A stretch of 64,000 nucleotides of DNA, from contig NZ_CP071955.1 in the NCBI RefSeq assembly GCF_017603965.1, positions 2,976,001 through 3,040,000 of the forward strand. The letters are read 5' to 3'. A program made the translations under genes and the position numbers. This document shows positions 25,997 to 35,318 of this stretch, piece by piece. Position 1 is the stretch's first letter. The number at the start of each line of letters is the position of its first letter. The notes under the pieces were generated by a model. That model ran no database searches. It saw nothing but the letters and a program-made list of their open reading frames with translations, and was not told the origin of the DNA. Source of the stretch: Xanthomonas fragariae (GTDB lineage Bacteria > Pseudomonadota > Gammaproteobacteria > Xanthomonadales > Xanthomonadaceae).

Positions 25997-28624
25997 CTAG
26001 TGCGTTTCTGGTATCGGTGTTGCCGTTGCTCCTAACGACTCCCGGTTCTCCAAAAAATCCTGCGCAAACCGCTGTAGTACGCCGCCGGCTTGGTAAATCG
26101 ACACTTCTTCGGCAGTATCCAGGCGGCAGGTGACCGGCACTTGCAGCTGCTCGCCGTTGCGCCGATGAATCGACAACGTCAGCGTGGCGCCCGGTGTGCA
26201 TTCACCCGCGACATCGAAGGTCTCGCTGCCGTCGATGCCCAGCGTCTTGCGATCGCTGCCCAGCTTGAACTCCAGCGGCAGTACGCCCATGCCGACCAGA
26301 TTAGTACGATGAATCCGCTCGAAGCCTTCGGCGACGATCACTTCAACGCCGGCCAGGCGCACGCCCTTGGCCGCCCAATCGCGCGAAGAACCCTGGCCGT
26401 AATCGGCGCCGGCAATGATGATCAGCGGCTGCTTGCGCGTCATGTAGGTTTCGATCGCCTCCCACATGCGCAACAACTGACCTTCCGGTTCCAGCCGCGC
26501 CAACGAACCGGCCTTGACTTGCCCATCGACCACCGCCATTTCGTTGATCAGCTTGGGGTTGGCGAAGGTGGCGCGCTGCGCGGTGAGGTGATCGCCGCGA
26601 TGGGTCGCGTAGGAGTTGAAGTCTTCCTCCGGTACGCCCATCTGCGCCAGATACTCGCCGGCCGCACTGCCGGCCAGAATCGCATTCGACGGAGATAGAT
26701 GATCGGTCGTGATGTTGTCGCCCAACACCGCCAACGGCCGCATGCCACGCAAACTGCGTGCGCCAGCAAGTGCGCCTTCCCAATACGGCGGGCGGCGGAT
26801 GTAGGTGCTGGTCGGGCGCCAATCGTACAAGGGGCTCACGCTGATGCCCCGCGTCACGCTGCGCTTGAACATCGGGTCGTAGACGCTGCGAAAATGCTCC
26901 GGCTTGACGCTGTGCGCCACCACTGCATCGATCTGCGCATCGGTAGGCCACAGATCCTTGAGCGTCACCGCCACGCCATCGGCATCGATGCCCAGCACAT
27001 CTTTTTCGATATCGAAGCGCACCGTGCCGGCGATCGCATACGCAATCACCAATGGCGGCGATGCCAGAAACGCCTGCTTGGCATACGGATGGATTCGCCC
27101 ATCGAAATTGCGGTTACCCGACAACACCGCCGTTGCATATAGATCGCGGTCGATGATCTCTTGCTGGATCGCCGGATCCAGCGCACCGCTCATGCCGTTG
27201 CAGGTAGTGCATGCGAACGCCACGATGCCGAAGCCAAGCTGTTCCAGCTCGCTCAACAGACCCGCTTCCTCCAGGTACAACTGCACCGCCTTGGAGCCCG
27301 GCGCCAGCGAACTCTTCACCCACGGTTTGCGGGTCAATCCGCGTGCGTTCGCATTACGTGCCAGCAAACCGGCAGCAATGACGTTGCGTGGATTGGAGGT
27401 GTTGGTGCACGAAGTAATCGCCGCGATGATCACCGCGCCATCGGGCATCTGCCCCGGCACCTCGTCCCAGGTACCGGCAATGCCGCGGGCGGCCAGCTCG
27501 GTAGTGGCCACGCGCTTGTGCGGATTGGACGGCCCGGCCATATTGCGCACCACGCTCGATAGATCGAACTGCAGCACGCGCTCGTAGTGCGCGGTGACCA
27601 GATCGTCGGCCCACAAGCCGGTCTGGCGCGCGTAGGTTTCCACCAATGCGATCTGGGTGTCCTCGCGCCCGGTCAGACGCAGATAGTCCAGCGTCTGTTG
27701 ATCGATATAGAACATCGCCGCGGTGGCACCGAACTCCGGCGTCATGTTGGAAATGGTCGCGCGGTCACCGATGGTCAGCGCACTGGCGCCGGCTCCATAA
27801 AACTCCAGATACGCACCGACCACCCGCTGCTGACGCAGGAACTCGGTCAACGCCAGCACGATGTCAGTGGCCGTGATGCCAGGTGCCGGCCGGCCTGACA
27901 ATTCCACCCCGATAATGTCGGGCAAGCGCATCCACGACGCCCGGCCCAGCATCACATTCTCCGCTTCCAATCCACCCACACCCACCGCGATCACACCTAG
28001 CGCATCCACATGCGGGGTATGGCTATCGGTGCCCACGCAGGTATCCGGAAACGCTACGCCATCCAACGTGTAGATCACCGGCGACATCTTCTCCAGATTG
28101 ATCTGGTGCATGATCCCGTTGCCCGGCGGAATCACTTGCATGTTTTCGAACGCACGCTTGGTCCATTCGATAAAATGAAAACGATCGGCGTTGCGACGAT
28201 CTTCCACTCTGCGATTCTTGGCAAAAGCCTGTTTGTCGAAGCCGGCATATTCCACCGCCAGCGAGTGATCGACGATCAACTGCACCGGCACTACCGGGTT
28301 GACCTGCGCCGGGTCGCCGCCCTGCTCGGCGATCGCATCGCGCAAACCGGCCAGATCGACCAATGCGGTCTGCCCGAGAATGTCATGACAGACCACACGG
28401 GCCGGAAACCACGGGAAATCCAGGTCGTGCTTGCGCTCGATCAGCTGGCGAAGATACACCTCCAACAGTTGCGGTTCCGCGCGCCGCACCAGGTTTTCGG
28501 CATGCACACGTGCGGTGTACGGCAACGTTGCATAGGCGCCGGCTTGCAGCGCATCCACGGCAGCGCGTGCATCGAAGTAATCCAACGAGGTGCCCGGCAA
28601 GGGCTTGCGGTACTGGCTGTTCAT
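25997..28624 (-). CDS. acnD: 2-methylcitrate dehydratase, Fe/S-dependent (AcnD)
   Basis: 875 residues, aconitase family. Fe-S ligands are visible at TSCTNTSNP and CTTCNGMSG, substrate loop at PGSKAVQLYLE, C-terminal swivel domain with GADYGQGSSRDWAAKG. It replaces PrpD together with PrpF. ATG 28624 was chosen because the protein then begins MNSQYRKPLPGTSLDYFD as expected; the frame is open upstream to about 28975 but that stretch is not protein-like. Confidence 0.95.
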   Translation of the reverse strand: MNSQYRKPLPGTSLDYFDARAAVDALQAGAYATLPYTARVHAENLVRRAEPQLLEVYLRQLIERKHDLDFPWFPARVVCHDILGQTALVDLAGLRDAIAEQGGDPAQVNPVVPVQLIVDHSLAVEYAGFDKQAFAKNRRVEDRRNADRFHFIEWTKRAFENMQVIPPGNGIMHQINLEKMSPVIYTLDGVAFPDTCVGTDSHTPHVDALGVIAVGVGGLEAENVMLGRASWMRLPDIIGVELSGRPAPGITATDIVLALTEFLRQQRVVGAYLEFYGAGASALTIGDRATISNMTPEFGATAAMFYIDQQTLDYLRLTGREDTQIALVETYARQTGLWADDLVTAHYERVLQFDLSSVVRNMAGPSNPHKRVATTELAARGIAGTWDEVPGQMPDGAVIIAAITSCTNTSNPRNVIAAGLLARNANARGLTRKPWVKSSLAPGSKAVQLYLEEAGLLSELEQLGFGIVAFACTTCNGMSGALDPAIQQEIIDRDLYATAVLSGNRNFDGRIHPYAKQAFLASPPLVIAYAIAGTVRFDIEKDVLGIDADGVAVTLKDLWPTDAQIDAVVAHSVKPEHFRSVYDPMFKRSVTRGISVSPLYDWRPTSTYIRRPPYWEGALAGARSLRGMRPLAVLGDNITTDHLSPSNAILAGSAAGEYLAQMGVPEEDFNSYATHRGDHLTAQRATFANPKLINEMAVVDGQVKAGSLARLEPEGQLLRMWEAIETYMTRKQPLIIIAGADYGQGSSRDWAAKGVRLAGVEVIVAEGFERIHRTNLVGMGVLPLEFKLGSDRKTLGIDGSETFDVAGECTPGATLTLSIHRRNGEQLQVPVTCRLDTAEEVSIYQAGGVLQRFAQDFLENRESLGATATPIPETH

Positions 28625-28746
28625 GGCTGGCGATATCACAAAGCAGGCGAGGTTTTTTGGTATTGCCGTGCCGTGCGGTGCTCTTATTTCCGCACGCCGG
28701 AGAAGCGGCCCGAAGCGCGGCTGAGGGCAGCAACCCGGCCATCCGC

Positions 28747-29901
28747 TCAGGGACGCCGATCCAACGGCACGAACACCTGATCTTCCGGGCCGGTGTAATT
28801 GGCCGATGGGCGAATGATCTTGCCATCCACACGCTGCTCGATGATGTGCGCGCTCCAACCGGCAGTGCGCGCCAGCACGAACAACGGCGTAAACATCGCG
28901 GTCGGCACACCCATCATGTGATAGCTGACCGCACTGAACCAATCCAGGTTCGGGAACATCTTCTTGATGTCCCACATCACCGTCTCCAGGCGCTCGGCGA
29001 TGTCGTACATCTTGCGGCTGCCCTGCTCATCGGAGAGCGCACGCGCCACCTCTTTGATCACTTTGTTGCGCGGGTCCGCCACGGTATAGACCGGATGCCC
29101 GAAGCCGATCACCATCTCCTTGCGCTCCACACGTGCTTTGATGTCGGCTTCGGCTTCGTCCGCGGTGTCGTAGCGCTTTTGCACTTCGAATGCCACCTCG
29201 TTGGCGCCGCCGTGCTTGGGCCCGCGCAATGCGCCGATGCCACCGGCAATGGCGCTGTACATGTCGCTGCCAGTGCCGGCAATCACGCGACTGGCAAACG
29301 TGGACGCGTTGAACTCATGCTCGGCGTACAGGATCAGGCTGGTGTGCATCGCACGCACCCACGAGTCCTTCGGCGCAAACCCATGCAGCAAGTGCAGGAA
29401 ATGTCCGCCAATGGAGTCGTCATCGGTTTCCACCTCGATACGCTTGCCGTTGTGGCTGTAGTGATACCAATACAGCAACATCGATCCTAGCGAGGCCATC
29501 AGCTTGTCGGCAATATCGCGCGCGCCGGGATGAGTGTGGTCATCCTTCTCCGGCTGCAGGCAACCCAGCACCGACACGCCGGTGCGCATCACATCCATCG
29601 GATGCGCCGACGGCGGCAACTGTTCCAGCGCGGTTTTTACCGCAGCCGGCACACCACGCAGCGAGCGCAGCTTGGCCTTGTAGCCGCGCAATTGGGCGCT
29701 GTTGGGCAACTTGCCATGCACCAAAAGATAGGCGATTTCCTCGAACTCGCTGGTGGTTGCCAGATCCAGAATATCGTAGCCGCGGTAATGCAGATCGTTG
29801 CCGCTACGCCCCACCGTGCACAGCGCGGTGTTGCCGGCGGCGGTGCCGGACAATGCGACGGATTTCTTCGGCTTGAAGCCGGGATTGACGGTGTCGTTCA
29901 T
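28747..29901 (-). CDS. prpC: 2-methylcitrate synthase
   Basis: 384 residues, citrate synthase fold. It condenses propionyl-CoA with oxaloacetate. Motifs: [29 protein letters not shown], the active-site GGANEVAFE and [14 protein letters not shown]. Starts [19 protein letters not shown], typical of PrpC rather than GltA. Lies between prpB and acnD in the operon. Confidence 0.95.
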   Translation of the reverse strand: MNDTVNPGFKPKKSVALSGTAAGNTALCTVGRSGNDLHYRGYDILDLATTSEFEEIAYLLVHGKLPNSAQLRGYKAKLRSLRGVPAAVKTALEQLPPSAHPMDVMRTGVSVLGCLQPEKDDHTHPGARDIADKLMASLGSMLLYWYHYSHNGKRIEVETDDDSIGGHFLHLLHGFAPKDSWVRAMHTSLILYAEHEFNASTFASRVIAGTGSDMYSAIAGGIGALRGPKHGGANEVAFEVQKRYDTADEAEADIKARVERKEMVIGFGHPVYTVADPRNKVIKEVARALSDEQGSRKMYDIAERLETVMWDIKKMFPNLDWFSAVSYHMMGVPTAMFTPLFVLARTAGWSAHIIEQRVDGKIIRPSANYTGPEDQVFVPLDRRP

Positions 29902-29976
29902 GCGATGAGCTCCCGAATCGTGTCGTGTTGCGGTGTTGCTGTTGAGGTGGCGAAACGTGCGCGCAGCAGACCGCGA

Positions 29977-30873
29977 TCATGCGCCTTTGCGCGCAAACAG
30001 CGCATCCAGGCGCTGCTCGTAGCCGTGGTAGCCGATGCGGTCGTACAGCTCTTCGCGCGTCTGCATGCTTTCCAGCACAGCTTGCTGGTGGCCATCGCGC
30101 CGAATCGCCGTATAGACCTCTTCGGCCGCCTTGTTGGCGGCACGAAATGCCGACAACGGAAACAACTGGATCGCCACACCGGCCTGCGCCAGCTGGTCGC
30201 GGGTAAACAGCGGCGTCTTGCCGAACTCGGTGATGTTGGCCAATACCGGCACGCGCACTGCATCGACGAAACGCTTGTAGGTGTCCAGGTCGTACGCTGC
30301 CTCGGCGAAGATGCCGTCCGCGCCAGCCTCTACACAGGCAATCGCGCGTTCGATCGCCGCATCCACGCCTTCCATCTGGATCGCATCGGTGCGTGCAATG
30401 AGGAAAAACGCCGCATCGGTCTTCGCATCGGCTGCGGCCTTGACCCGGTCCACCATCTCGGCCTGGCTGACGATCTCCTTGCCCGGCCGATGCCCGCAAC
30501 GCTTGGCGCCGACCTGGTCTTCGATATGGCAGCCGGCCGCGCCCGCCTTGATCAGCGATTTGATGGTGCGCTCGATGTTGAACGCACTCGGCCCGAAGCC
30601 GGTATCCACGTCTACCAGCAGCGGCAACGCGCAGACATCGGTGATGCGGCGCACGTCGATCAGCACGTCTTCCAGGGTGTTGATGCCCAGGTCCGGCAAT
30701 CCCAACGAACCGGCCGCCACGCCGCCCCCGGACAGATAGAGGGCCTGATAGCCGGCGCGCTCGGCCAGCAGCGCATGGTTGGCGTTGATCGCACCGATCA
30801 CCTGCAGCGGCGATTCGGCAGCCAGCGCTGCGCGCAAGCGCGTGCCGGCAGAGGCGGTGGGCGAAGACATCAT
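29977..30873 (-). CDS. prpB: 2-methylisocitrate lyase
   Basis: 298 residues, isocitrate-lyase/PEP-mutase family. It cleaves 2-methylisocitrate into pyruvate and succinate. Active-site loop reads [13 protein letters not shown], with metal-binding [10 protein letters not shown] and ARTDA. First gene of the operon; AGGAG lies 5 nt before ATG 30873 (ATG 30870 is the alternative). Confidence 0.95.
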   Translation of the reverse strand: MMSSPTASAGTRLRAALAAESPLQVIGAINANHALLAERAGYQALYLSGGGVAAGSLGLPDLGINTLEDVLIDVRRITDVCALPLLVDVDTGFGPSAFNIERTIKSLIKAGAAGCHIEDQVGAKRCGHRPGKEIVSQAEMVDRVKAAADAKTDAAFFLIARTDAIQMEGVDAAIERAIACVEAGADGIFAEAAYDLDTYKRFVDAVRVPVLANITEFGKTPLFTRDQLAQAGVAIQLFPLSAFRAANKAAEEVYTAIRRDGHQQAVLESMQTREELYDRIGYHGYEQRLDALFARKGA

Positions 30874-30905
30874 GGCGACTCCTGGGATGGGATCAGGGTA
30901 AGAGC

Positions 30906-30920
30906 GCAAGCGGCGTGCCA
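30906..30920 (-). promoter_or_regulatory. Sigma-54 (-24/-12) promoter of the prp operon
   Basis: The minus strand reads TGGCACGCCGCTTGC, a full match to TGGCACG-N4-TTGC. It lies about 35 bp before prpB and faces away from prpR, which encodes a sigma-54 activator. Confidence 0.9.
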
Positions 30921-30961
30921 AGTGCAAGCGGTTGATTGCATTGGGAGGGGTTGGGCCAACT

Positions 30962-31007
30962 GTTGCAAAACTGCAACGTCCCGATCAGCATGAAACATCG
31001 TTGCAAC
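30962..31007. promoter_or_regulatory. Putative PrpR upstream activator sites
   Basis: Two related palindromes: GTTGCA-AAAC-TGCAAC (30962-30977) and GTTGCAAC (31000-31007). They lie about 40-100 bp upstream of the sigma-54 promoter, the normal distance for enhancer binding, and just before prpR, so they may also control prpR itself. Confidence 0.6.
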
Positions 31008-31018
31008 ACGGCAGTCCA

Positions 31019-32620
31019 ATGCGCAGCCCTACTCTTTCTGAGTCAACAGACACCTCCCCACCGGTGATCTGGACTGTCAGCGTCTCGCGCCTGACCGGCC
31101 TGCTGGCCGATGTCATCCCCGAGTTCGACCAGCGCGCGCGCATCGAGCAGATCAATCTCGGCTTTGCCGAAGCGGTCGAGGTCATCGGTCAACGCCTGCG
31201 CCGTGAGCGCTGCAACGTTCTGGTCGCCGGCGGCTCCAACGCTGCCTATCTGCGCAGCCGGCTCGCGCTGCCGTTGGCACCGATCCAGGCCACCGGATTC
31301 GATCTGATGGAAGCGCTTGCGCGCGCACGCCGCATCGCGCCGCGTATCGGCGTGGTCACCCACGCCGGCGATGTGCCCTCGTTGCGCGCCTTCCAGACCA
31401 GCTTCGATCTGGACATCGCACACCGGCGCTTCGTCACCGCCGAAGACGCGCGCGACTGCATCGCCGACCTGCGCGTCAGCGGCATCCAGGTCATCGTCGG
31501 CACCGGCATGGCGATCGACTTCGCCGAGCAGGCCGGCCTGCCCGGCGTGCTGTTGTACTCGGCCGATTCGGTACGTCACGCGCTCGAACATGCCATCACG
31601 CTGGGCACCGATCCGAGCATCGATCACCGCATCGGCCGCACCACCACACGACGCGTACGCCGCACCGATGCACTGCTTGGCGAAGACGCCGCAATTGCGC
31701 ACGTGCGCGAACTGGTGCAGCTGTACGCCCCACATCCGAGCACCGTGTTGATCAGCGGCGAAACCGGCACCGGCAAGGAACTGGTCGCGCGCCAACTGCA
31801 TGCCGGCAGCCGCCGACGTGGCCGCTTCGTCGCGATCAATTGCGGCGCCATCGCCGAATCGCTGCTGGAAGCGGAACTGTTCGGCTACAGCGACGGCGCA
31901 TTCACCGGCGCACGCCGCGGCGGCCATATCGGCCTGATCGAGGCAGCACAGGACGGCACGCTATTCCTCGACGAAATCGGCGAGTTACCAATGCCGCTGC
32001 AAACCCGATTGCTGCGCGTCCTGGAAGAGCGCGAAGTACTGCGCGTCGGCGCCACAGTGCCCATCGCCATCGACGTGCGTGTGGTCGCCGCCAGCCTGCA
32101 ACAGTTGCAGGAGTTGGTCGACCAAGGACGCTTCCGCCGCGACCTGTTCTACCGCCTGGCAGCATTACGCATCGCACTGCCGCCGCTGCGCAATCGCCCC
32201 GACGAGATCGCCTTGTTGCTGACGCATTACTTCCAGCAACTCGGCAGCATTTCTTCGCCACTGACATCGACAGCGCTGCAGCGGCTGCAGCACCACGCAT
32301 GGCCGGGTAATGTGCGCGAACTACGCAACCTGGTCGAACGCCTGTGCATTCATTGGAAGGCACAACCGCGCGACAGCCTGAGCCTGGAGCAACTCGAACG
32401 CTGGGCGCCGGAATTATTCGACATACATATCGGCGATAGCGCAGCGCCGTTCGAGCACGACGATATGGCAACCTCACGCCTGCACCTCACCGCAGCAGCA
32501 GTCCACGCAGCGCTCGAGCGCACCAATGGCAATCGTGCGCTCGCCGCAAAAGCGCTAGGCGTTTCGCGCACCACCTTATGGCGCTGGATGCAGGCGCAGG
32601 CCGTGGCATCGCGTACTTAG
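31019..32620 (+). CDS. prpR: Propionate catabolism activator, sigma-54 dependent
   Basis: 533 residues. N-terminal PrpR_N sensory domain (VSRLTGLLADVIPEFD to about 200), which senses 2-methylcitrate in studied PrpRs. Central AAA+ domain with Walker A GETGTGKEL, sigma-54 contact loop DGAFTGARRG, Walker B LFLDEIGELP. C-terminal Fis-type HTH (NRALAAKALGVSRTTLWRWM). ATG 31019 gives the expected N-terminus; an upstream in-frame start would run through the palindromes. Divergent from prpB. Confidence 0.95.
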   Translation: MRSPTLSESTDTSPPVIWTVSVSRLTGLLADVIPEFDQRARIEQINLGFAEAVEVIGQRLRRERCNVLVAGGSNAAYLRSRLALPLAPIQATGFDLMEALARARRIAPRIGVVTHAGDVPSLRAFQTSFDLDIAHRRFVTAEDARDCIADLRVSGIQVIVGTGMAIDFAEQAGLPGVLLYSADSVRHALEHAITLGTDPSIDHRIGRTTTRRVRRTDALLGEDAAIAHVRELVQLYAPHPSTVLISGETGTGKELVARQLHAGSRRRGRFVAINCGAIAESLLEAELFGYSDGAFTGARRGGHIGLIEAAQDGTLFLDEIGELPMPLQTRLLRVLEEREVLRVGATVPIAIDVRVVAASLQQLQELVDQGRFRRDLFYRLAALRIALPPLRNRPDEIALLLTHYFQQLGSISSPLTSTALQRLQHHAWPGNVRELRNLVERLCIHWKAQPRDSLSLEQLERWAPELFDIHIGDSAAPFEHDDMATSRLHLTAAAVHAALERTNGNRALAAKALGVSRTTLWRWMQAQAVASRT

Positions 32621-32901
32621 AGTGGCTAACAAAACGTAGCGAGCAGTCGTCAGGCGGGTGCGGACGGCGCGCTCAGAACCGCAATGTAAGAATGGTACAT
32701 GCCGCGTACCGCCCACCATTACAATCAGTGTGCTGCGACGGAACCGGCCTTGCAACCAGGGCACTTCCAAGCAGCGTCTTTAACGCTACTCCTTACTTCA
32801 ACGCGGGGCCTTGCAGAATGGCAATTCCTCGCTGAGCTCGCAAGAAGCAGGCACGACCGAGAGTCTGGAAGTCCGCTGAGTGCTTTCAGTTTAGCTTCAA
32901 G
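32619..32901. other. Gene-free stretch with an IS5-type inverted-repeat remnant
   Basis: Directly at the prpR stop, AGAGTGGCTAACAAAAC (32619-32635) matches, with one change, the left end of the IS5-family element at 62431 (GAGCGGCTAACAAAAC). No transposase follows. The rest contains a 14-bp match to the tRNA-Val 3' end (32706-32719) and no gene I can support. Confidence 0.6.
32706..32719 (+). repeat. Inverted 14-bp copy of the tRNA-Val 3' end
   Basis: GTACCGCCCACCAT on the plus strand; the same 14 bases occur on the minus strand at 34611-34624, where they are the 3' end of tRNA-Val plus one flanking base. The pair brackets the HipA/HIRAN islet. Confidence 0.7.
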
Positions 32902-33642
32902 TTATTTCGGCAGCGCTGAAGATTTTGGCACTTCGTCAAACACATCGGAGCCAAAGAATTCGAAACCTTCCGGCCAGGGGCCTGCAACTTTACAAAGTAC
33001 TCGATAGGCAGCAGGAGCCTTCATGTTAAAGCGCTCAACTTTAACTAGCAGATCACTGGCTTGGCACACATTTGCTAGACGTGAAATATCGTAGCTGTAA
33101 TAACGAGGGGCGTAACCAACCAACGATACTGGGTCATCAGTCCTCAAAAGCAAAGCCGCAGGATCCTTCTCGTTCTGAAAGTCCTTCATAACAAACAAAC
33201 GATCGCCAACCTTCAAGTCGACATCATCGCTACCAGGAATGTAGCTGATGCCGCGCACGAAAAAGAAGGTCTCAAAGCTTCCATTGGCTTTCTTTTCTGG
33301 CGCAGGAATTAGCTCAATCTGATCTGTCGCCCGAAGACCACCGGAGCGCGCCAACTCGTCAAGTTCATCGTGCTCCTCAGCCGAAAGACCAAGCCAAGAA
33401 ATGTAGTCCTGATACTCAGGCCGCGACCGAGGCAAGGTTCGATTCTTCAAAATAGGAAAAATATCAGCAGAACGGTACTCTTGACACAAATCTTCCATCC
33501 GAGCGAATCCGCTGAAGCCCGGCACTTCCCACGCCCCCTTCGTGTACACCAGACGATAGATCCCACCAGTCTTCGTCACCTTAGCGACAGGCGACCAGCG
33601 GCGGCTTTCATGTTGTTGAATGGCGAGGTAGAGGGATTTCAT
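32902..33642 (-). CDS. HIRAN-domain protein, partner of HipA-like kinase
   Basis: 246 residues. N-terminal half (VYTKGAWEVPGFSGFARM to ILKNRTLPRSRPEYQDYISWLGL) resembles the HipA N-subdomain 1/HipS type. The C-terminal half has HIRAN features: FFFVRGISYIP, VGDRLFVMKDFQNEKDPAALLLR and VGYAPRYYSYDISRL. HIRAN domains bind DNA ends in eukaryotic HLTF. The ATG overlaps the stop of the kinase gene (TAATG), so the two are coupled. Suggested role: neutralising or targeting partner of the kinase (inference). The gene is more A+T rich than the surrounding core genes. Confidence 0.75.
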   Translation of the reverse strand: MKSLYLAIQQHESRRWSPVAKVTKTGGIYRLVYTKGAWEVPGFSGFARMEDLCQEYRSADIFPILKNRTLPRSRPEYQDYISWLGLSAEEHDELDELARSGGLRATDQIELIPAPEKKANGSFETFFFVRGISYIPGSDDVDLKVGDRLFVMKDFQNEKDPAALLLRTDDPVSLVGYAPRYYSYDISRLANVCQASDLLVKVERFNMKAPAAYRVLCKVAGPWPEGFEFFGSDVFDEVPKSSALPK

Positions 33643-34514
33643 TATTGGTCCAAAAGTCGGTTTCTGTTGACCCTGAGAAGCTCGTCGGCAAAACGGCGAG
33701 CCGGGTCCGTGATCCAACCCACAGGAATTCTTCCTAACAGCGCAGCGAAGCTGTTGGGATCTATCTCACGCAGTCGATTCAGCCAATGCCTCCCCTTGTC
33801 GGGGCACACTCGAGACAACGCGAAAAATGCCTCACTTGAATGCAGTTGGCCCGACCCATAATAGATTGGCACTTTAGCTCTGCGTGCATATCCGTAAACC
33901 CCGTGATCGGGATGGTTGGCTGTCAATTTCTGCATTCGTCTCTGGTCTGTCTCATTCCTGCCAAGACTAGAAGCATGATCAAATGTGGGCGCAAGATAGA
34001 TAGCACCACGTGAATTGATGAACCCCCAGTTCTCTTCATGTCGATCCTGGTTCGCGATCAAGGCGTCGAGCAGGAGATAGCCCGACATCACATCAGCTGC
34101 GTTGAAAGTCGGCTTTGGCGAAACCCATCCACTCGGCAACGCAACGCTGGGTCGGTTCAGTAGTCTACCCAGACGACCAATCGTATGTGCCTCGCGCCTA
34201 ATGCGCCGACTTGGTATCTCACGGGCTGCGAACCCGATAAGCTCATTGCCAAGAATAAGGCGTGCACCAGCTGGAACAAACGACTCTGAGACGACACCTC
34301 GCCGTTCCTCATACTCAGCCAAACTATACTTGGCATGGGGTAACCCAAGGAGAGCAGCCAACTCTGCCGCAATTACCTCTGCCCAGTTCTCGCCAGTTCC
34401 TGGGCGCCCTTCCTTAAAAAGGCGACGATTTTCATCGAACCAGAATTTGGCTTTCGTCCCCATTTGCTCTGGCAGATCAGCAGCACCACTAGGGACTCGT
34501 ACGATCTGGAACAT
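33642..34514 (-). CDS. HipA-like serine/threonine kinase
   Basis: 290 residues, shorter than E. coli HipA because the N-subdomain 1 is not present here but on the following gene. Kinase signatures: catalytic loop ALIANQDRHEENWGF and metal-binding LAPTFDHASSLG. VSESF near residue 100 may correspond to the phosphorylated Ser loop of HipA/HipT. The arrangement resembles split HipBST-type toxin systems, but without a HipB HTH gene nearby. ATG 34514 has GGGAGA 6 nt upstream. Adjacent to tRNA-Val, in an A+T-richer segment, so acquired. Confidence 0.8.
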   Translation of the reverse strand: MFQIVRVPSGAADLPEQMGTKAKFWFDENRRLFKEGRPGTGENWAEVIAAELAALLGLPHAKYSLAEYEERRGVVSESFVPAGARLILGNELIGFAAREIPSRRIRREAHTIGRLGRLLNRPSVALPSGWVSPKPTFNAADVMSGYLLLDALIANQDRHEENWGFINSRGAIYLAPTFDHASSLGRNETDQRRMQKLTANHPDHGVYGYARRAKVPIYYGSGQLHSSEAFFALSRVCPDKGRHWLNRLREIDPNSFAALLGRIPVGWITDPARRFADELLRVNRNRLLDQ

Positions 34515-34565
34515 AGGAATCTCCCGCCTGCCCAAAGCCAACACTGCCCTTAACCCTGCAGTTAC

Positions 34566-34590
34566 GAAAAAAACCGGCCTTAGCCGGTTT
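34566..34590 (-). terminator. Rho-independent terminator after tRNA-Val
   Basis: On the minus strand AAACCGGC-TAAG-GCCGGTTT followed by a T run, 22 nt beyond the tRNA 3' end. Confidence 0.85.
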
Positions 34591-34611
34591 CGTCGTAACT
34601 CATTGAACTTA

Positions 34612-34686
34612 TGGTGGGCGGTACAAGGTTCGAACTTGTGACCCTTGCCGTGTGAAGGCAATGCTCTACCGCTGAGCTAACCGCCC
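34612..34686 (-). tRNA. tRNA-Val (CAC)
   Basis: Minus strand starts GGGCGGTTAGCTCAGCGGTAG, has the anticodon loop TTCACAC (anticodon CAC), the T loop GTTCGAA and ends ACCGCCCACCA with encoded CCA. The acceptor stem GGGCGGT/ACCGCCC pairs fully. Confidence 0.95.
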
Positions 34687-34726
34687 GGTGACGCTAGCCG
34701 AGCATTATAGGGCAGCAGTGGCGATC

Positions 34727-34784
34727 GTCAACAGGCGTCAACAGGCGTCAACAGGCGTCAACAGGCGTCAACAGGCGTCAACAG
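34727..34784. repeat. 10-bp tandem repeat, GTCAACAGGC x5 plus a partial copy
   Basis: Five perfect units at 34727, 34737, 34747, 34757 and 34767, then GTCAACAGAT. It lies just upstream of tRNA-Val and is likely length-variable between strains. There is no gene from 34785 to 34964. Confidence 0.95.
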
Positions 34785-34964
34785 ATTCATCCAGGGCGGT
34801 GGCGATGCGGTCGAAAAGAACCCGCCGCGGTGACTGGACGCGGCGCTCCGACCGCCTGGCAACGCGTCGTAGCGATCGATCCCGCGCCGCTCAAACGCCC
34901 AATACGCACCTTGAATACGCACTTCGAACACCACCGCAATCCCGCGCCCTTACAGCACACCGTC

Positions 34965-35318
34965 CTACATCGTATGCGTCGGCTTATCCGAAGTCGTCAG
35001 CCCCGCCAACAACGTCTCGATCTTGTTGCGCACCGCCTCGCCTTCCGGGCCGTCCGGGAACTGCACGCCGATGCCGGCGGCGCGGTTTCCCTGCGCGCCG
35101 GCCGGTGTGGTCCAGATGACCTTGCCGGCGACCGGCAGGCGCTCGCTGGAGTCCGGCAGGGTCAGCAGTAGGAAGACTTCGTCGCCGAGCATGTAGCGCT
35201 TGGGCGTGGGCACGAAGATGCCGCCGCCTTTCACGAACGGCATGTAAGCGCTGTAGAGCGCCGGCTTGTCCTTCAACGCCAGCGACAAAATGCCTTGGCG
35301 TGCATTCATTGCACTCAT
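34965..35318 (-). CDS. pilZ: PilZ-domain protein, type IV pilus PilZ ortholog
   Basis: 117 residues: single PilZ domain with YMPFVKGGGIFVPTPKRYMLGDEVFLLLTLPD and GIGVQFPD. Like true type IV pilus PilZ proteins it lacks the RxxxR and D/NxSxxG c-di-GMP motifs, so it probably acts by protein contact in pilus biogenesis. ATG overlaps the holB stop by 4 bp. Confidence 0.9.
   Translation of the reverse strand: MSAMNARQGILSLALKDKPALYSAYMPFVKGGGIFVPTPKRYMLGDEVFLLLTLPDSSERLPVAGKVIWTTPAGAQGNRAAGIGVQFPDGPEGEAVRNKIETLLAGLTTSDKPTHTM

Noticed and set aside
28625..28975. N-terminal extension of AcnD
   Set aside because: The open frame upstream of ATG 28624 has no family similarity, and the protein from ATG 28624 has the expected beginning and length.
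34727..34784. CRISPR array
   Set aside because: Units are 10 bp with no spacers and no cas genes are nearby; it is a simple tandem repeat.
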